In this document: positions 27,208-38,522 of the stretch, one piece after another
How the letters are laid out: each line of letters begins with the position of its first letter
Position numbering within the stretch: position 1 is the first letter of the stretch
Assembly (NCBI GenBank): GCA_027886175.1
Contig: JAJNNQ010000129.1
Span: 2,790,001-2,854,000 of the forward strand
Direction: 5' to 3'
DNA from: Phylloscopus collybita
Taxonomy: Eukaryota; Chordata; Aves; Passeriformes; Phylloscopidae
Length of the DNA: 64,000 nt
Made by a program: the position numbers and the translations under genes
Notes under the pieces: model-generated
Told to the model about the DNA's origin: nothing
Database searches by the model: none
The model's input: the letters and a program-made list of their open reading frames with translations, nothing else

Positions 27208-27976
27208 TGTGGTTTGACACTGGCCAAGTGCCAGGAACCCACGAAGGACGATCACTCACCCTCCCCTGCTACAGCTGGGCAGAGGAGAGGAAAAAAAAAT
27301 TAACAAAGGGTTCATGAGTTGAGATAAGGACAGGGAGAAAACATTCCAAGGGCAGGTACAAAGTGAGTTTATTACTACCAAAATCAGAGAACGATAACGA
27401 GAAGTAAAATAAGCCCTTAAAAACCACCTTCTTCTTCCCCCCAACCCCTCCCTCCTTCCCACTGACAGAGCAGGGGACAGAGTATGGAGGTTTCTGTCAG
27501 TTCCTCACCCCAGGTTTTCTTCTGTTTGGCTCAGGGAGAGGAGTCCTTCCCCTGTGAGACCATGGGGTCACTCCCACCGGAGACAGTTCTCCTTGAACTT
27601 CTCCAGTGTGGGTCCGAATTTCACGAGCAGCAGTCCTCCCAAAATTCCTGCAACCTGAGTCCCTCCCATGGGCACACAATCCTCCCAAAACTGCTGTGGC
27701 GTGGGTCACTCTTCCATGGGGTGCAGTCCTGCAAGGACAGGCTGCTCCAGCCTGGGAGCAGGGCCCCCTCTCTCCAATGGGTCTTCACTGGATGACAGCC
27801 TCCTCCAGCTGCTTCTCTTCTTAAATCTGTTATCACTGAGGCATTACCATCATCTCTCACTGGCCCAGCTCTGGCCAGCAGCATGTGCATCCTCAGAGCC
27901 TTCAGGCATTGTCTCTGCTGGACATGGTGGAAGCTTCCAGCAGCTTCTGTGGTCCCCTGCTACCAAGAACCAGACA
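27208..27976. mobile_element. Probable ERV LTR-like block
   Basis: The segment runs from about tgtggtttgacactggccaa to about gaaccagaca. It includes ggttcatgagttgagataag and acagggagaaaacattcc, phrases I associate with avian endogenous retrovirus LTRs. The ends resemble an imperfect TGTGGTT/AACCAGACA pair, but no target duplication was found and no retroviral coding domain is visible. The assignment is from memory of family consensus. Confidence 0.45.
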
Positions 27977-28379
27977 TTGCAAAATCAGCACACCTCTAGA
28001 ATGCACAGGGAAGGATAGGAGCTGTGGCTGCGGAGTCCCAGCTTTCCGCCTTCACAGGGACAGGACGGGTGGCCCTCAGGAATTATCCATGAGGACTTTT
28101 ATTTCAGGTATGCTTCCCAGGTTACCATAGTGTGCCAGGGAAAGTAAGTAGGTGTAACATTTCCCACTGCCAAAGGTTTCAGGAGCGATGCTGAGGAATG
28201 TTCTTGGAGGGCTGTTAGCTAGAGCAGGCTGGGAGTCAGGGATGAGCAGGAGAATGCTAACAGCCCCTGTCTTGCAGCTCTTGAGGGATAAATGGCAGCA
28301 CACCAGGTCCGCAGTGGTGTGTTCAATGCAACGTTTCCATAAGTACCTTCATTTAATAATTAAATTTTATGTTTTCCAG

Positions 28380-28444
28380 GCAACTGACAATGATGTGGGC
28401 TCATATGGGAAAGTCAGTTATTTCTTCAGCGATGACCCTGACCG
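28380..28444 (+). CDS. CDH23: CDH23 exon, EC5 DXD segment (window exon 5)
   Basis: A 65-nt exon reading ATDNDVGSYG through SDDPD, plus two bases of an Arg codon completed by the next exon. It holds the EC5 DND calcium motif. The acceptor gttttccag follows an AT-rich, pyrimidine-rich tract; the donor is gtaagg. The intron to the next exon is 505 bp, with nothing recognisable in it. Confidence 0.95.
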
Positions 28445-28949
28445 GTAAGGGTGGGTGACTGGCAGGAGTTTGATCCTCCAAAATCCTCTTCTAACCTCAC
28501 TAGGCAGACTCCGGGTGATTAAAGGCACTGGTTTTGACCTGCCTGTGAGATGCCCTGTCTGTGCTGTCTCCCAGAGGTGTGAGTTCAGCACACACCTGAT
28601 TGCTCAGCATGTTGAATTGCTTTGCTAGGTTGGGCCCCGCAGGCACCAGCGTTGCCTGAGACCAGTAAATGGTTTTGCAGTGAATTGTCAGCCCTGGAGC
28701 AACACCTGTGGTGGAAGGCTGGGCAGCATGCATGGGCTGGCCAGCAGAACAGGTCTGGGGGCCTCTGCACCCATTTTCTGTGCCTGTGAAGCAGCACTGA
28801 GGGTTTCTCGCTGCTCAGCTGTGAAGGTGTTCTGGTAGCTAATATCCCGCAGGAAAATGTCGTGACCTTCACACTGTCAGGCTGCTGCCTCTCCATCTCC
28901 GGCGTGTGGTCACCAAGGCTTTTCCCCCGTTCCTTTGCTGTCCCCTCAG

Positions 28950-29187
28950 TTTCTCCCTGGACAAGGACACAGGTGTGATCATCCTGACAGCTCGGCTGGA
29001 CTTCGAGACCATGCAGCGCTACACGCTGACCGTCATCGCCCGGGACGGCGGCGGGGAGGAGACGACGGGGCGCGTCAGGATCAACGTCCTCGATGTCAAT
29101 GACAATGTCCCCACCTTCCAGAAGGAGGCCTACCTGGGGGCCCTGCGGGAGAACGAGCCCTCCGTCACCCAGGTGGTCCGGCTCCGG
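28950..29187 (+). CDS. CDH23: CDH23 exon, EC5 second half and EC6 start (window exon 6)
   Basis: It completes the split Arg codon and then encodes 79 codons. These contain LDFE and ARDGG of EC5, the linker DVNDNVPTF, and the EC6 XEX motif REN. The acceptor is tcccctcag and the donor gtgagg; it ends in phase 0. Confidence 0.97.
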
Positions 29188-29248
29188 GTGAGGGACAGCA
29201 GTGGCTCCTCTGCTTGAGATGTGCAGTAGGGAGACAGGAGTGGGTTAG

Positions 29249-29515
29249 AACCACAGAGTGGTTTGGGTTGCAAGGGATCTTGGAGCTCAGACAGTTCCAA
29301 CCCCCTGACATGGCCAGGAACGTCTTCCACAAGAGCAGGTTGCTCCAAGCCCCATTCAGACTGGCCTTGAACACTTCCAGGGATCCAGGGGCAGCCACTG
29401 CTTTTCTGGGCAACCTGTGCCAAGGCCTCACGACCCTCACAGGGGAGAATTTCTTCCTAATATCTAATCTAAACCTCCCTCTGTCAGTTTAAAATTATCA
29501 GTGCCTGCAATGGGT
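29249..29515 (-). mobile_element. CR1 LINE 3' fragment, antisense
   Basis: About 265 bp: accacagagtggtttgggtt, ttccaaccccctgacatggc, ggttgctccaagccccattc, ttccagggatccaggggcag and aatttcttcctaatatctaa. It lies in the intron between window exons 6 and 7. Confidence 0.92.
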
Positions 29516-29730
29516 TTAATAAATGTCTTCCAAAGCAGGTCCCAGTTTCCTTCTTGCATTAGAGAAGCAGGCAAGAGGAGGCTGGCTTGCAGATCTCCCC
29601 AGGGCCCCTGATGGCCACATCTCCTTCCATCACTTTTCCAGTCTCCTTGGGCCCAGCCTGCACCTCCCATCCCCTCAGCTCTCCCTGGCACAGCTCCCTT
29701 ACCCATGTATTTCCTCTGCTCTCACCCTAG

Positions 29731-29836
29731 GCATCTGATGAGGACTCCCCTCCAAACAACCAGATCTCCTACAGCATTGTGCATGCATCTGCCTTCCGTG
29801 ACTACTTCGACATCACGGTGTCAGAGGGGTACGGAG
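29731..29836 (+). CDS. CDH23: CDH23 exon, EC6 DXD segment (window exon 7)
   Basis: Thirty-five codons plus one base, beginning ASDEDSPPNN (the EC6 DED calcium motif) and ending at GYG. The acceptor is caccctag and the donor gtaggt. Only 91 bp of intron separate it from the next exon. Confidence 0.95.
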
Positions 29837-29927
29837 GTAGGTGCTGGTCCTGGGGCACCCCTGAGCATGCCCACATCCTGCTCAGTGTTCAGCTGCTCCC
29901 CTGACACCCCACTGTGCATCCTTCCAG

Positions 29928-30055
29928 TGATCAGCGTGAACCACCCCCTGGACTATGAGCAGCTGGCCAACGGGGTCATCTACCTTACAGTGATGGCCAA
30001 GGACGCCGGCAACCCACCGCTCAACAGCACTGTCCCTGTCACCATCGAGGTGTTT
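29928..30055 (+). CDS. CDH23: CDH23 exon, EC6 second half (window exon 8)
   Basis: Two bases complete a Val codon, followed by 42 codons. It carries LDYE and AKDAG of EC6 and ends NSTVPVTIEVF, just before the linker. The acceptor is ccttccag and the donor gtaagt. Windows exons 7 and 8 together are 234 nt, a multiple of three with phase 0 at both outer ends. Confidence 0.96.
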
Positions 30056-31195
30056 GTAAGTACATGGCATTCCTCTTGTGCTTTCCCTGCAGCTGCTCTT
30101 AGCAGCGCTGTTAACTCATCAATAACCCAACAAGACTGTCCCACCCCGTGGATGGGTGTGGGTGGATCCCTATTACATGTGTCTCGTGGATGTCTCAGAC
30201 GTGTCTTGTGCCACAGCTAATCACGGGGTGATGAGCAGAGCAGGACCAGCATGGAAATCCCTCTGGAGGAGGGGTTTCTGCTGGGAGATGCAAATCCTCA
30301 CAGCGTTCCTCAGGAAGATCAGATCAGCGTGTCACTTTGAGTCACATTGTGGTTTGAGGATGTCTGCAGGGAGGTATCAGTGATGGAGACAGTTTGGTTG
30401 ATAACGTGTCAGTCTCGCAACTGGCTGGCGAGATCTCTGCCAGGCTGGCGTCAGTCTGGGAAGGTGAAGGAGATAAAGCCAACGATGCTGTAAGATGGGA
30501 GTGAAGTCCCATGAGCCTGTCTCTCCTTCAGATCCCTCACTGTGCTCGAGAGACGGGGAACAAGGCAGTGCCCAGGGAGTTAGTGGTGGTTAAATACATC
30601 CTTCCCACACTGTGCTTTCGGCAGCATAAACACCTCCTTTTCAAGACCACACTTCAAAGGGTCATCTCCCCGGGCTGGGTCTCTACGCTGGCAGGGTGTA
30701 AGTAGCTGTCACTTTTCCCACTCTCAACCAAAGGGAATTTCTCTCAGCTGGAAAAAGAAAAGAAATAAAAGCCAAAAACTAGGAAGAAAATGAGGGGGAA
30801 GTGTTTTGTGACGGCACTTGAGGAACAAGAGCTGTGAGAAGGCAGAACCGGAGCGAGTGTGGAGGGAGGTAATTTTTTTTCATCCTTTGGTTGTTGGTTT
30901 TTAATAAAGAAGTCAAACTCGCCTTGTAGATTTCCCATTAGGGGACAATACGCTTTTGTAGAGGGAGCCGCCGAGTCAGAACTAATAGTGCGCGCTGCGC
31001 CAGGATCCCAGGAAACAGCACCGCTAATAAGTTTCTGCCTCACTCCCTGCCACTGACGCCCTCTCAGAGCGATGAGCCGGCGGCTCACGGCCTGCCTGTG
31101 CCTGGAGGAGAGGGGCTGTGTGCTCAGCGTCAGCACCCGCCACTCTCTGCGGCCTTGGAGCTGCCGAGGAGCGATCGCACAAGGGGCTTCAGCTC

Positions 31196-31465
31196 CAAAC
31201 GGGAGGAGAGGGGAGGTTTGGGTTGGATATTGGGAAGAAGTTCTTCCCTGTGAGAGTGTTGAAGCCCTGGCACTGGGCACCCAGAGGAGCTGTGGCTGCC
31301 CCTGGATCCCTGGAAGTGTCCAAAGCCAGGCTGGACAGGGTCTGGAACAGCCTGGGATAGTGGAAGGTGTCCCTGCCCATGGCAGGGGGTTGGAATGAAG
31401 TGAACTTTAAGGTCCCTACTTTAGGGTCCCTTCCAACCCAAACCATTCTGTGTTTTTAGGATCCT
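31196..31465 (+). mobile_element. CR1 LINE 3' fragment, sense
   Basis: About 270 bp: gtttgggttggatattggga, gctgtggctgcccctggatc, tggacagggtctggaacagc, ccttccaacccaaaccattc. It is the reverse complement, with few differences, of the copy at 29249-29515. Confidence 0.93.
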
Positions 31466-31529
31466 ATCTAGCTGTCCATCCATGACAAATCATTTCCCAG
31501 CAACGAGCCCTAAAGCAGGGCTGTCTGAG

Positions 31530-31572
31530 CTTCAATGTCCCTTCCAACACAATCCATTCTAAGATTCTGTGG
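31530..31572 (+). mobile_element. CR1 LINE 3' tail remnant, sense
   Basis: About 40 bp resembling only the CR1 terminus: aatgtcccttccaacacaat followed by ccattctaagattctgtgg. Confidence 0.6.
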
Positions 31573-33145
31573 TACACTGGCTGTCTGAGGGTGAAGTTGC
31601 AGAGAGGAGGGCTGAGGGTCAGGAGAACATGAAAGCTGGTTTTAGCTGGTTAGGTGGATAACATCTTCTGTGGGAGTGGAAGTGCTGGGTTCTGTCTGCC
31701 GTCACTGCAGGTGCCTTGGGGAGCTTTGGAGCTCCTATGGCTGAAGAGGGAAATGTCCTTAGGCAGGTGCAGGCCAGCTCTCAGCTGTAGCCAGATGGAG
31801 AGCCAGCCAGCAGCAAACCCTGCCTCCTTGGGACCAGGCTTGCTGGGCCGTGGCATTGCTGAGCATGGCCTGATGATCTCAGGAATGTTAATGACACGAC
31901 ACAGCATCTGCCCTGGCTCGTGTCCACCCAGCTGGAGCCCCAGCTCAGCCCCATCCAGCTGCATGTGGATGCACGCTCAGCCTCTCCATTGCCTTTAGCC
32001 TACCCAGGCCTCCTTTTGGGTTTGCCCTTGGATGAGCCCCACCAATCCCTGGGAGGAGGAGGAGGAGGAGGAGGAAGGGTTCATCACTGGGACAGGCAAC
32101 AAGTTCCTCACTACCCTCAGCCAGGAAAGCTGAGTGAGTCAAAGGCTGATGAAAGACCACCTGTTCACAGAAACTAAAGCAGGGGCTGGCAATTTAATTG
32201 CAGCACGATGGGCATCGTTGGCACATGAAATTGCTTCAAATCTCAAGTTGGGTGGCAGCAGGAGCAGGTGAGCCTGCAGATCCAGCAGTGGTGTCTGGGT
32301 AGGAAATGTTTCCAGAGCAGCCCCAGGGAGATGGAGAGGTCCATAACGGTGTTTTAGTGTCCTGGCAGCTCTGTCCTTCCCTCCGTAGGCAGTTGTTTCA
32401 TTTAAGGCAGATCCTTAACAATGTTTAAACAGCATTTAAAGCTGCCTGGGGGAGCTTTAAGCAAGTCCAAAATCTGTTTTGAGGGATGTTGCAAGCAACT
32501 GCTCCTGCCTGGTTTCTCCAGGGTGGCCATAGTCACTGGCAAAGACAGGCTTGGAGGGAGTACATGGGGATGCCAACCAGCTTCCCCACGAAAAATGCTA
32601 TGGCTTCCCTCCATGCAGACACACACAACATTCCTCCTCTGGAAGGAGGGCATCCAAAGCTCAGCAGCTCTCCTGGCCAGTCCAGTTTGCTCATGACCTT
32701 GTGGCTAGGATGACCTGGAACCCTAAGCCACCCCTGTACTGCTCAGGGAGGGAGGATCAGGTCTGTGAATGATGCTGTGATGCTTTATGTGCTGCCTGAG
32801 GCTTCCCAGGCAGAGTCAGGAGCAGCTCCGAAGATGCTCCTCTCTCAGTGGTGGTGGTTCCTCAGCCCCATGCTGGGTGATGAGGTGATGGGGTAGTTGG
32901 TACCATCCACACTGTGGGGCTCAGCAGAGCCACTGGCAACCATCTCACCTCATCCTCAGCTGCCTCCATAGTGAAACCCTGTGCTCAGCCCCCCAGTGCC
33001 TCCCCCCCAGGACCACCTTCCCCTCGCTGTCATCACAAACTGGTCACTCCTGGAGATGCAGTCGCCCAGGAGCATCCCCGTACCAGACTTCTGCAGCTAC
33101 TTGCCCTTTTTCTCAGCCAGCCTTTCGACTTTCTCTTTGCTTCAG

Positions 33146-33218
33146 GATGAAAACGACAATCCCCCCACGTTCAGCAAGCCCTCCTACGTGATTACTGTCA
33201 TGGAGGACATTATGGCAG
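33146..33218 (+). CDS. CDH23: CDH23 exon, EC6-EC7 linker (window exon 9)
   Basis: Twenty-four codons plus one base. It opens with the linker DENDNPPTF and continues into EC7 with the XEX motif MED, ending IMAG across the junction. The acceptor is tgcttcag and the donor gtacag. Confidence 0.95.
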
Positions 33219-33461
33219 GTACAGGGCACACCCCTGCTCCTTCTCTGGGCTCCCAGCAGGGCCCTGGGTTATTTTACAGCCAGAGTGGAGTAGGTGATGC
33301 CTTTGTGGGGGGGTAAAGTCTCACAGCTGTGGGGCCTGGGGGTTTGGCCGCTTTGTGCATGTGCAGGAGAAGGGACCCTGTGGGTGGGTGACCTGCAGGA
33401 GCAGTGTGAGAGCACAGGGAAGTTTTGGCTCATCCCAGTTCTCATTTCTGCCTCCCCCAAG

Positions 33462-33578
33462 GAGCCACAGTGCTGTTTCTCAATGCCACGGACATGGACC
33501 GGTCCAGGGAGTATGGGCAGGAGTCAATCATCTACTCCCTGGAAGGCTCCTCGCATTTTCGGATCAATGCTCGCTCAG
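33462..33578 (+). CDS. CDH23: CDH23 exon, EC7 DXD segment (window exon 10)
   Basis: This exon encodes ATVLFLNATDMD, then REYGQES, then FRINARS, giving the EC7 DMD calcium motif. The split Gly codons at both ends fit the neighbours. The acceptor is cccccaag and the donor gtgagc. Confidence 0.96.
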
Positions 33579-33920
33579 GTGAGCCTCTGGATGTGCTCTG
33601 CTCTTTTCCTTTCAGTTCCCTCTTTCACCCCCACCCTCCCCTCCTCTCCCTCAGTCAGCCTGCTTAGGAGTCCCACAATTTAAGGGATTCACCAGATTTT
33701 AGACACCACCCCTTGCTCAGTCACCCTGAGAGCTTCAGCAGAGGCACCCATGGAAACACAGCTCCTCAGGCTAAGGAAAGCCTTGGCTGGGAGGGTTCCT
33801 GTTAGTTAAGGAGCTGCCAATGCCCATCCGTTTGGATTCAAAAAAGGGCCCATTTGTGGGCTGTCCTGACCGTGAGTTTAAGTGTTTCTTTTTTAACCTT
33901 GTCATTTCCTGTGGCTGCAG

Positions 33921-34033
33921 GAGAAATCACAACAACGTCCTTGCTGGACCGGGAGGCCAAATCCGAGTACATCCTCATTGTCCGGGCAGTGGATGGAGGT
34001 GTGGGGCACCATCAGAAGACAGGCATTGCCATG
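33921..34033 (+). CDS. CDH23: CDH23 exon, EC7 second half (window exon 11)
   Basis: Two bases plus 37 codons with LDRE and RAVDGG of EC7, ending KTGIAM in phase 0. The acceptor is gtggctgcag and the donor gtgagt. The following intron (2.1 kb) carries CR1 fragments in both orientations. Confidence 0.96.
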
Positions 34034-34544
34034 GTGAGTATGGAAGAGTTCCCATCTCCTTGAGCCAGTGGTGCCCACCTGGGGCTGGGGCTGTGGGGAG
34101 CTGCAGTGTTTCATTTTCACTGCGTGGAGAGCGCGCAGTGGTTCGTTCCTGCCCTCTGCGCTGTCCCTGCCGCTGCTCCCAAAATGACTGTGCAGGTGGT
34201 ATAGACCTTGAACTCAGCTTGATTTCCTGGAAAACCACTCGCACAGGAGCCACTTGACTTTCCAGAGCCTGTGGATGTGGTAATGAGTCCTATTTCCCCT
34301 GCAGAACGCTCCCTTTGTTCGGCTCCCTTTGTTCCTCTTGAGAAGGGGAGCCTGCCTGTACATGTGATTATTCCTTAGTCTATTCTGTGCTGCCTGGGTC
34401 AAGGGTTTCCAGCCAGTCTGGCATGCCTGTGCACCTGGGGAGGTTCTGGTGGAGCTGCAGGTTGAAGCCTTGTGCTTTGCCTCACCCTTTTCTGGCCTCA
34501 GGGAACCCCATTGTTGCCAAAGCCAACAGGAAGATCAAAAGCCA

Positions 34545-34612
34545 AGGATCCATCCTTGATGGACTTGATGATCTTAAAGGTCTTTTCCAACCTTAACTGT
34601 TCTGTGATTCTC
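34545..34612 (+). mobile_element. CR1 LINE 3' remnant, sense
   Basis: A short 3' end: ggacttgatgatcttaaagg, then tcttttccaaccttaactgt and tctgtgattct. Confidence 0.8.
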
Positions 34613-35884
34613 TCTCTCACTGCTCATGGCATCCCATTTCTTTGGAGATTTCATTAGTTTGGATGCTCCTGCTCCTGGGATGCTCGGTTGGGTTGCAGGA
34701 GAGACGTCCCACAACACAGGGCAATGCAGAAAAATTCGTGGTTGTGCTGAGGAATAGCCCTGGGATAATTGTCCCTCCTGCTGAGGGCCATCAGGAGGTC
34801 TGTGGTGGCAGACTGGAAGCTCCCTGTGGAACCTCCCAGAGACAGGTGATGGCCTTGGCCGGACACCAGCACAGCCTGTGGAATGCTGAGATCTCCTTTG
34901 GGGCTCCAGATGGGATTGTGTTCTCCTAAAAGCCTTGTTAAAAGGCAAAGCAAAGGGGGAAAGATGCCTCCTGATCCCTAAAGAGTTAAAGAATATTAAA
35001 ACTCGGTAAGACATGGGCAGGTGAGTAAGCCTGTCTGCTGGGATACACACCTGGCACTCAGAATAATCATTTTTGATGGGGAATAAAGGTCCATTCAGGG
35101 GCCTTGCAAGGTCCCCGGGTGATGTAAAGCACACGAGCTGCTCGGAGTAGGGGTGGGTCAGCAACCTTCCCCAGGGACCCACTGCATTGCCTTGGCTTGT
35201 CCCCGGAGACCGCAGTGTCCAGACTGGCCTCTTCTACCACGGGGTGGCACCAGCGGCTCAGCCTGCTGTGACAGCGGGACACAGTGCCTGGGAGCAGGGA
35301 GGATCCCAGGAAAAGCTCCTCTTGGACCTGCTGAGGGATGGCGGCTGCCAGGAGCTGCCCTGCAGCTGCTGCCCTGGAGCTGCAGCCCTTTCCCTCAGCC
35401 ACCTGTAGAGCCCCACAGGCTGGGGAGAAATGAGTGCTGTGGGGAGGCGAGAGACTCCCAGGCAGCAGGATGCGTCCCACAGGCTCGCTGTTGTCACTGG
35501 GGTGCCATTTGTCACACTAGAGATGAAGACAGGTAACACTTCAGGGCACCATCCTCGCCCTTGCTCTTGTCTTTGCCCCTCCCACCCCCTGTTTACCATA
35601 TTCTCTTCTGTTTCTCATTTACCCCTGGTCTTTTTTTGTTGCTTTTTACCAGTCACTCAGATTTTTCCTTCCTTTCCTGTCGTGTTCCCGCCACATCCTC
35701 TCCCCCACTGATTGCCATCCCCCTTCCAGTGAAGGAGCTCCCTGAAGACACACCTGGTGCCCTGTGGTTGTTCTTAACTGTGATAAATACACAGGAACAA
35801 AACCCAGTTCAGCTATGTCAGGGAGCCTTGGCTGCCAAGCCAAGGATGTCGGTGTTTTGCAGGTTTTCCCTCCCAAAGGTGGAC

Positions 35885-36060
35885 GCAGAATCACAAAACC
35901 ATAGAATAATTCAGCTTGGAAAAGGTCTCTGAGAGGATCAGGTTCAGCCATTCCCAAGGCCAGCACCAACCCATGTCCCCAAGTGCCACAACTACACATC
36001 ATTTCAATCCCCTGAGGGATGGTGACCCTGCCACTGCCTGAAGCGTGTGTTGGGTGCATC
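35885..36060 (-). mobile_element. CR1 LINE 3' fragment, antisense
   Basis: About 175 bp: aatcacaaaaccatagaata, gcttggaaaaggtctctgag, ggccagcaccaacccatgtc, ctgagggatggtgaccctgc. It ends about 70 bp upstream of window exon 12. Confidence 0.85.
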
Positions 36061-36128
36061 CAGGGGACGCTCCACGCCTCAGGAACCTGCACCTCCTGCA
36101 GCAGCTTTGCTTCCTTGGTCTCCCGCAG

Positions 36129-36236
36129 GTGAACATCACGCTGCTGGACATCAACGACAACTATCCCACCTGGAAGGACGAGCCATACTTCATTAACCTG
36201 GTGGAGATGACCCCGCCCAACTCGGACGTCACCACG
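36129..36236 (+). CDS. CDH23: CDH23 exon, EC7-EC8 linker (window exon 12)
   Basis: Thirty-six codons in phase 0/0 with the linker DINDNYPTW and the EC8 XEX motif VEM, ending SDVTT. The tryptophan at the end of the linker replaces the usual Phe, as I recall for mammalian CDH23. The acceptor is tcccgcag and the donor gtacgt. Confidence 0.96.
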
Positions 36237-37431
36237 GTACGTGTGAGGCAAGGTGATGGATGGTGGTGCTGAAGGGTTGGCTGGAGCAGGGGGTCACCTC
36301 CAAACGGGTGTCACCTCCTAACTGTGGCGTCACCTGTGTCGCCTTTGGTCTGGCACCATCTTGCAGAATTGCGTTTGGAAGCTTGCTCCTGAGCCTCCCC
36401 GCTGCTGGCCATCCCCTGTGTTTCTTCTCCCTAACAGGATATTTTTTTTTTCCCTCTCCAAATCATGTGGATTTTGGCCAAATCCTCCTTTTCTTAGCCT
36501 CGCCCGCGACCTCCTTCAAGGACCTCTCTGAAAGACTTTGATTTACAGCCTTTCAAGTCTCTCTGGCGAAATAAAAGAGAAGGAGAGGGGGAGGCTTCTA
36601 TTCCATCACGCCAGGAGAAAAATGACGGGAACAAAATGGAAAATAAATGAGGGAAAAGTGAAGAGAATCCACAAAATCATATAAGGAGGAAGGCTGCAAA
36701 AAAAAAAAAGAAAAAAAGAAAAAAAAAGGGGAAGAAGGGTCTGGCAGTGCTGCCCGAGCCAGAGCACAGTGGTTTCCTCTCCTTCAGCCCTGCTGCTTAG
36801 TGCCAGCTTGAAGTCATCTTGCCTTTGACAACCCAATTAGTTGCTGGGAAAATAATTATTTTGTCACCGATCCGATGTAAATTCAGCTGCAGGACAAGCA
36901 GCAGGAGCTGGGGAAGTTATGAGGGCAATGAAATTGGGGTGTTTTTTAATGTAAATGTCTACTGTAATTAAAAACGTCACAGGGAGAACAATAAAGCAGA
37001 AAATACCTGGCGTGGAGGAGAACTCCACCAAGGAATTATTCCCAGAATTTCTGATGTGGCAGCACAAGTTCCTCAGCATGCCTCTTTGTCTCATTTACTT
37101 TCTTTTCCAAAGGATCCTTGTTTCTTAGCTGGTTTTATTCAAAAGGAGGAAAACCCAGCTTGACTGCTGCACGTTTGTGTCTTGTCATGCCATCACCTCC
37201 TGTGCTCACAGGCCAATTTTGGGGAGATTTAGCACCACAGCAGAGGTCTCGAGGGTGCAAAATCCCTGCAAATGTCATGAGGATGCAGAGCTGGACAGAG
37301 GAAGAGCTTCCTGCTGCTGCTGGTGCGGGGAGGCCAAGCTGGACACCAGCAAACCTGGGCGGGGCTCCCTGCAGGAGTTAATTCCCGTAAAGGTTACTCC
37401 CCTGTAATTCCCTGCTGCTCCCCCACGGCAG
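36237..37431 (+). other. CDH23: CDH23 intron between window exons 12 and 13
   Basis: A 1.2-kb intron with an A-rich run (about 36698-36730) and otherwise unremarkable sequence. Confidence 0.75.
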
Positions 37432-37621
37432 GTGGTGGCTGTTGACCCGGACCTGGGCGAGAACGGCACGGTGGTCTACAGCATCCGGCCTCCCAACAAG
37501 TTCTACAGCATCAACAGCACCACGGGCAAGATCCGCACCTCGGGCGTGCTGCTGGACCGGGAGAACCCCAACGCGCAGGAGGCCCAGCTCATGCGCAGGA
37601 TCGTGGTGTCCGTCACCGACT
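37432..37621 (+). CDS. CDH23: CDH23 exon, EC8 body (window exon 13)
   Basis: Sixty-three codons plus one base. It carries DPDLGENG (DXD region), LDREN, and the VTD motif; the split codon at the end is Cys. The acceptor is cacggcag and the donor gtaagc, which overlaps the end of the reading frame. Confidence 0.96.
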
Positions 37622-38014
37622 GTAAGCTTCCATCCCACCCTGACTGTTTTCACTGATGGGAGTTGAGCCTTCCCCAGCCCGATTTGGCCTTTATGACAAA
37701 GTCTCTTCTATTTTCCTTTCCCCTGTTTTGAGCAGGAGTGTTTCTGAGGTTAAAAAATGGGAGTAGCTTTAAACCTGCTGCTAAATCAAACTAGAAATCC
37801 TTCAAAATGAGCGCAGTCATTCATGTAGCAGCGCTGAGAATGAGCCTGAGAGGCAGGAACTCTCCCTCCCCTCAGCCTTGCTCCGTTGGCATCCCAGAAA
37901 ATCAATTGAGCAGGTGAGGGAAACAGAGCTGATGGGTTTTTCCTCTGGAAATATTGCAGTAGGGAAACTTTTCTTAGAAAAAAAGGTAGATATACAAAGA
38001 TAATTCTTTATTTT

Positions 38015-38255
38015 CAGGACAAAGGGAAACAGTTTTAAACCAAAGGAGGAGAGATGGAGATTAGATGTTGGGAGGAAATTCTTTACTAAGAAGGTGGTGG
38101 AACAGGTTGCCCAGAGAAGCTGTGACTGCTCTGGGGATGGGGCTTGGAGCAACCTGGTCTAGTGGAAGGTGTCCCTGCCCATGGCAGAGGGGCGGAATTA
38201 GATTGTCTGTAAGGTGGTTTCCAACCCAAACCATTCTAGGATTCTATCTAATTGT
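38015..38255 (+). mobile_element. CR1 LINE 3' fragment, sense
   Basis: About 240 bp: gattagatgttgggaggaaa, ggtggaacaggttgcccaga, gtccctgcccatggcagagg, tttccaacccaaaccattct. It lies in the intron between window exons 13 and 14. Confidence 0.92.
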
Positions 38256-38376
38256 CCATCTGTGGCAGGCTATCCATGACAAATCAGGACCGTGTCTGCA
38301 CAGGGGTGAAGGCTCCTTTTTAGGGGAAAAGGGTGGAAGCATCTCAAGCGTTGACCTTGAGACCCCATTCCTGCAG

Positions 38377-38522
38377 GTGGGAGGCCACCCCTGAGAGCCA
38401 CCAGCAGTGCCACAGTTTTTGTCAACCTGCTGGACCTGAACGACAATGACCCCACTTTCCAAAACCTGCCCTTTGTTGCTGAGATCGCCGAGGGCCTTCC
38501 CATGGGCACCTCTGTCTTCCAG
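38377..38522 (+). CDS. CDH23: CDH23 exon, EC8 end and EC9 start (window exon 14)
   Basis: It completes the Cys codon and encodes 48 codons: GRPPLRATSSATVFVNLL, the linker DLNDNDPTF, and the EC9 XEX motif AEG. The acceptor is ttcctgcag and the donor gtgagc; it ends in phase 0. It lies about 120 bp downstream of a CR1 fragment. Confidence 0.96.

Larger units (their letters stand above)
13647..28379 (+). other. CDH23: CDH23 14.7-kb intron between window exons 4 and 5
   Basis: The largest intron. It contains CR1 fragments at 16110-16498 and 17280-17375, an A run at about 21577-21597 and an ERV-like block at about 27208-27976. Several AT-rich, low-repeat stretches (about 19430-19720 and 24310-24540) look like unique sequence and could be regulatory, but nothing in them identifies a function. 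No exon or RNA gene was recognised. Confidence 0.7.
30056..33145 (+). other. CDH23: CDH23 intron between window exons 8 and 9
   Basis: A 3.1-kb intron with a sense CR1 fragment, a CR1 tail remnant, and a (GGA)n run at about 32051-32076. Nothing else was recognised. Confidence 0.75.
34034..36128 (+). other. CDH23: CDH23 intron between window exons 11 and 12
   Basis: A 2.1-kb intron with CR1 pieces at 34545-34612 (sense) and 35885-36060 (antisense). No other feature was recognised. Confidence 0.75.

Noticed and set aside
27208..27976. A full-length endogenous retrovirus around the LTR-like block
   Set aside because: No gag, protease, polymerase or envelope-like reading frame is present on either side; only LTR-type sequence was recognised.
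28081..28110. cttttatttcag as an extra CDH23 acceptor before exon 5
   Set aside because: No coding sequence with cadherin features follows, and the protein is already continuous from 13646 to 28380.
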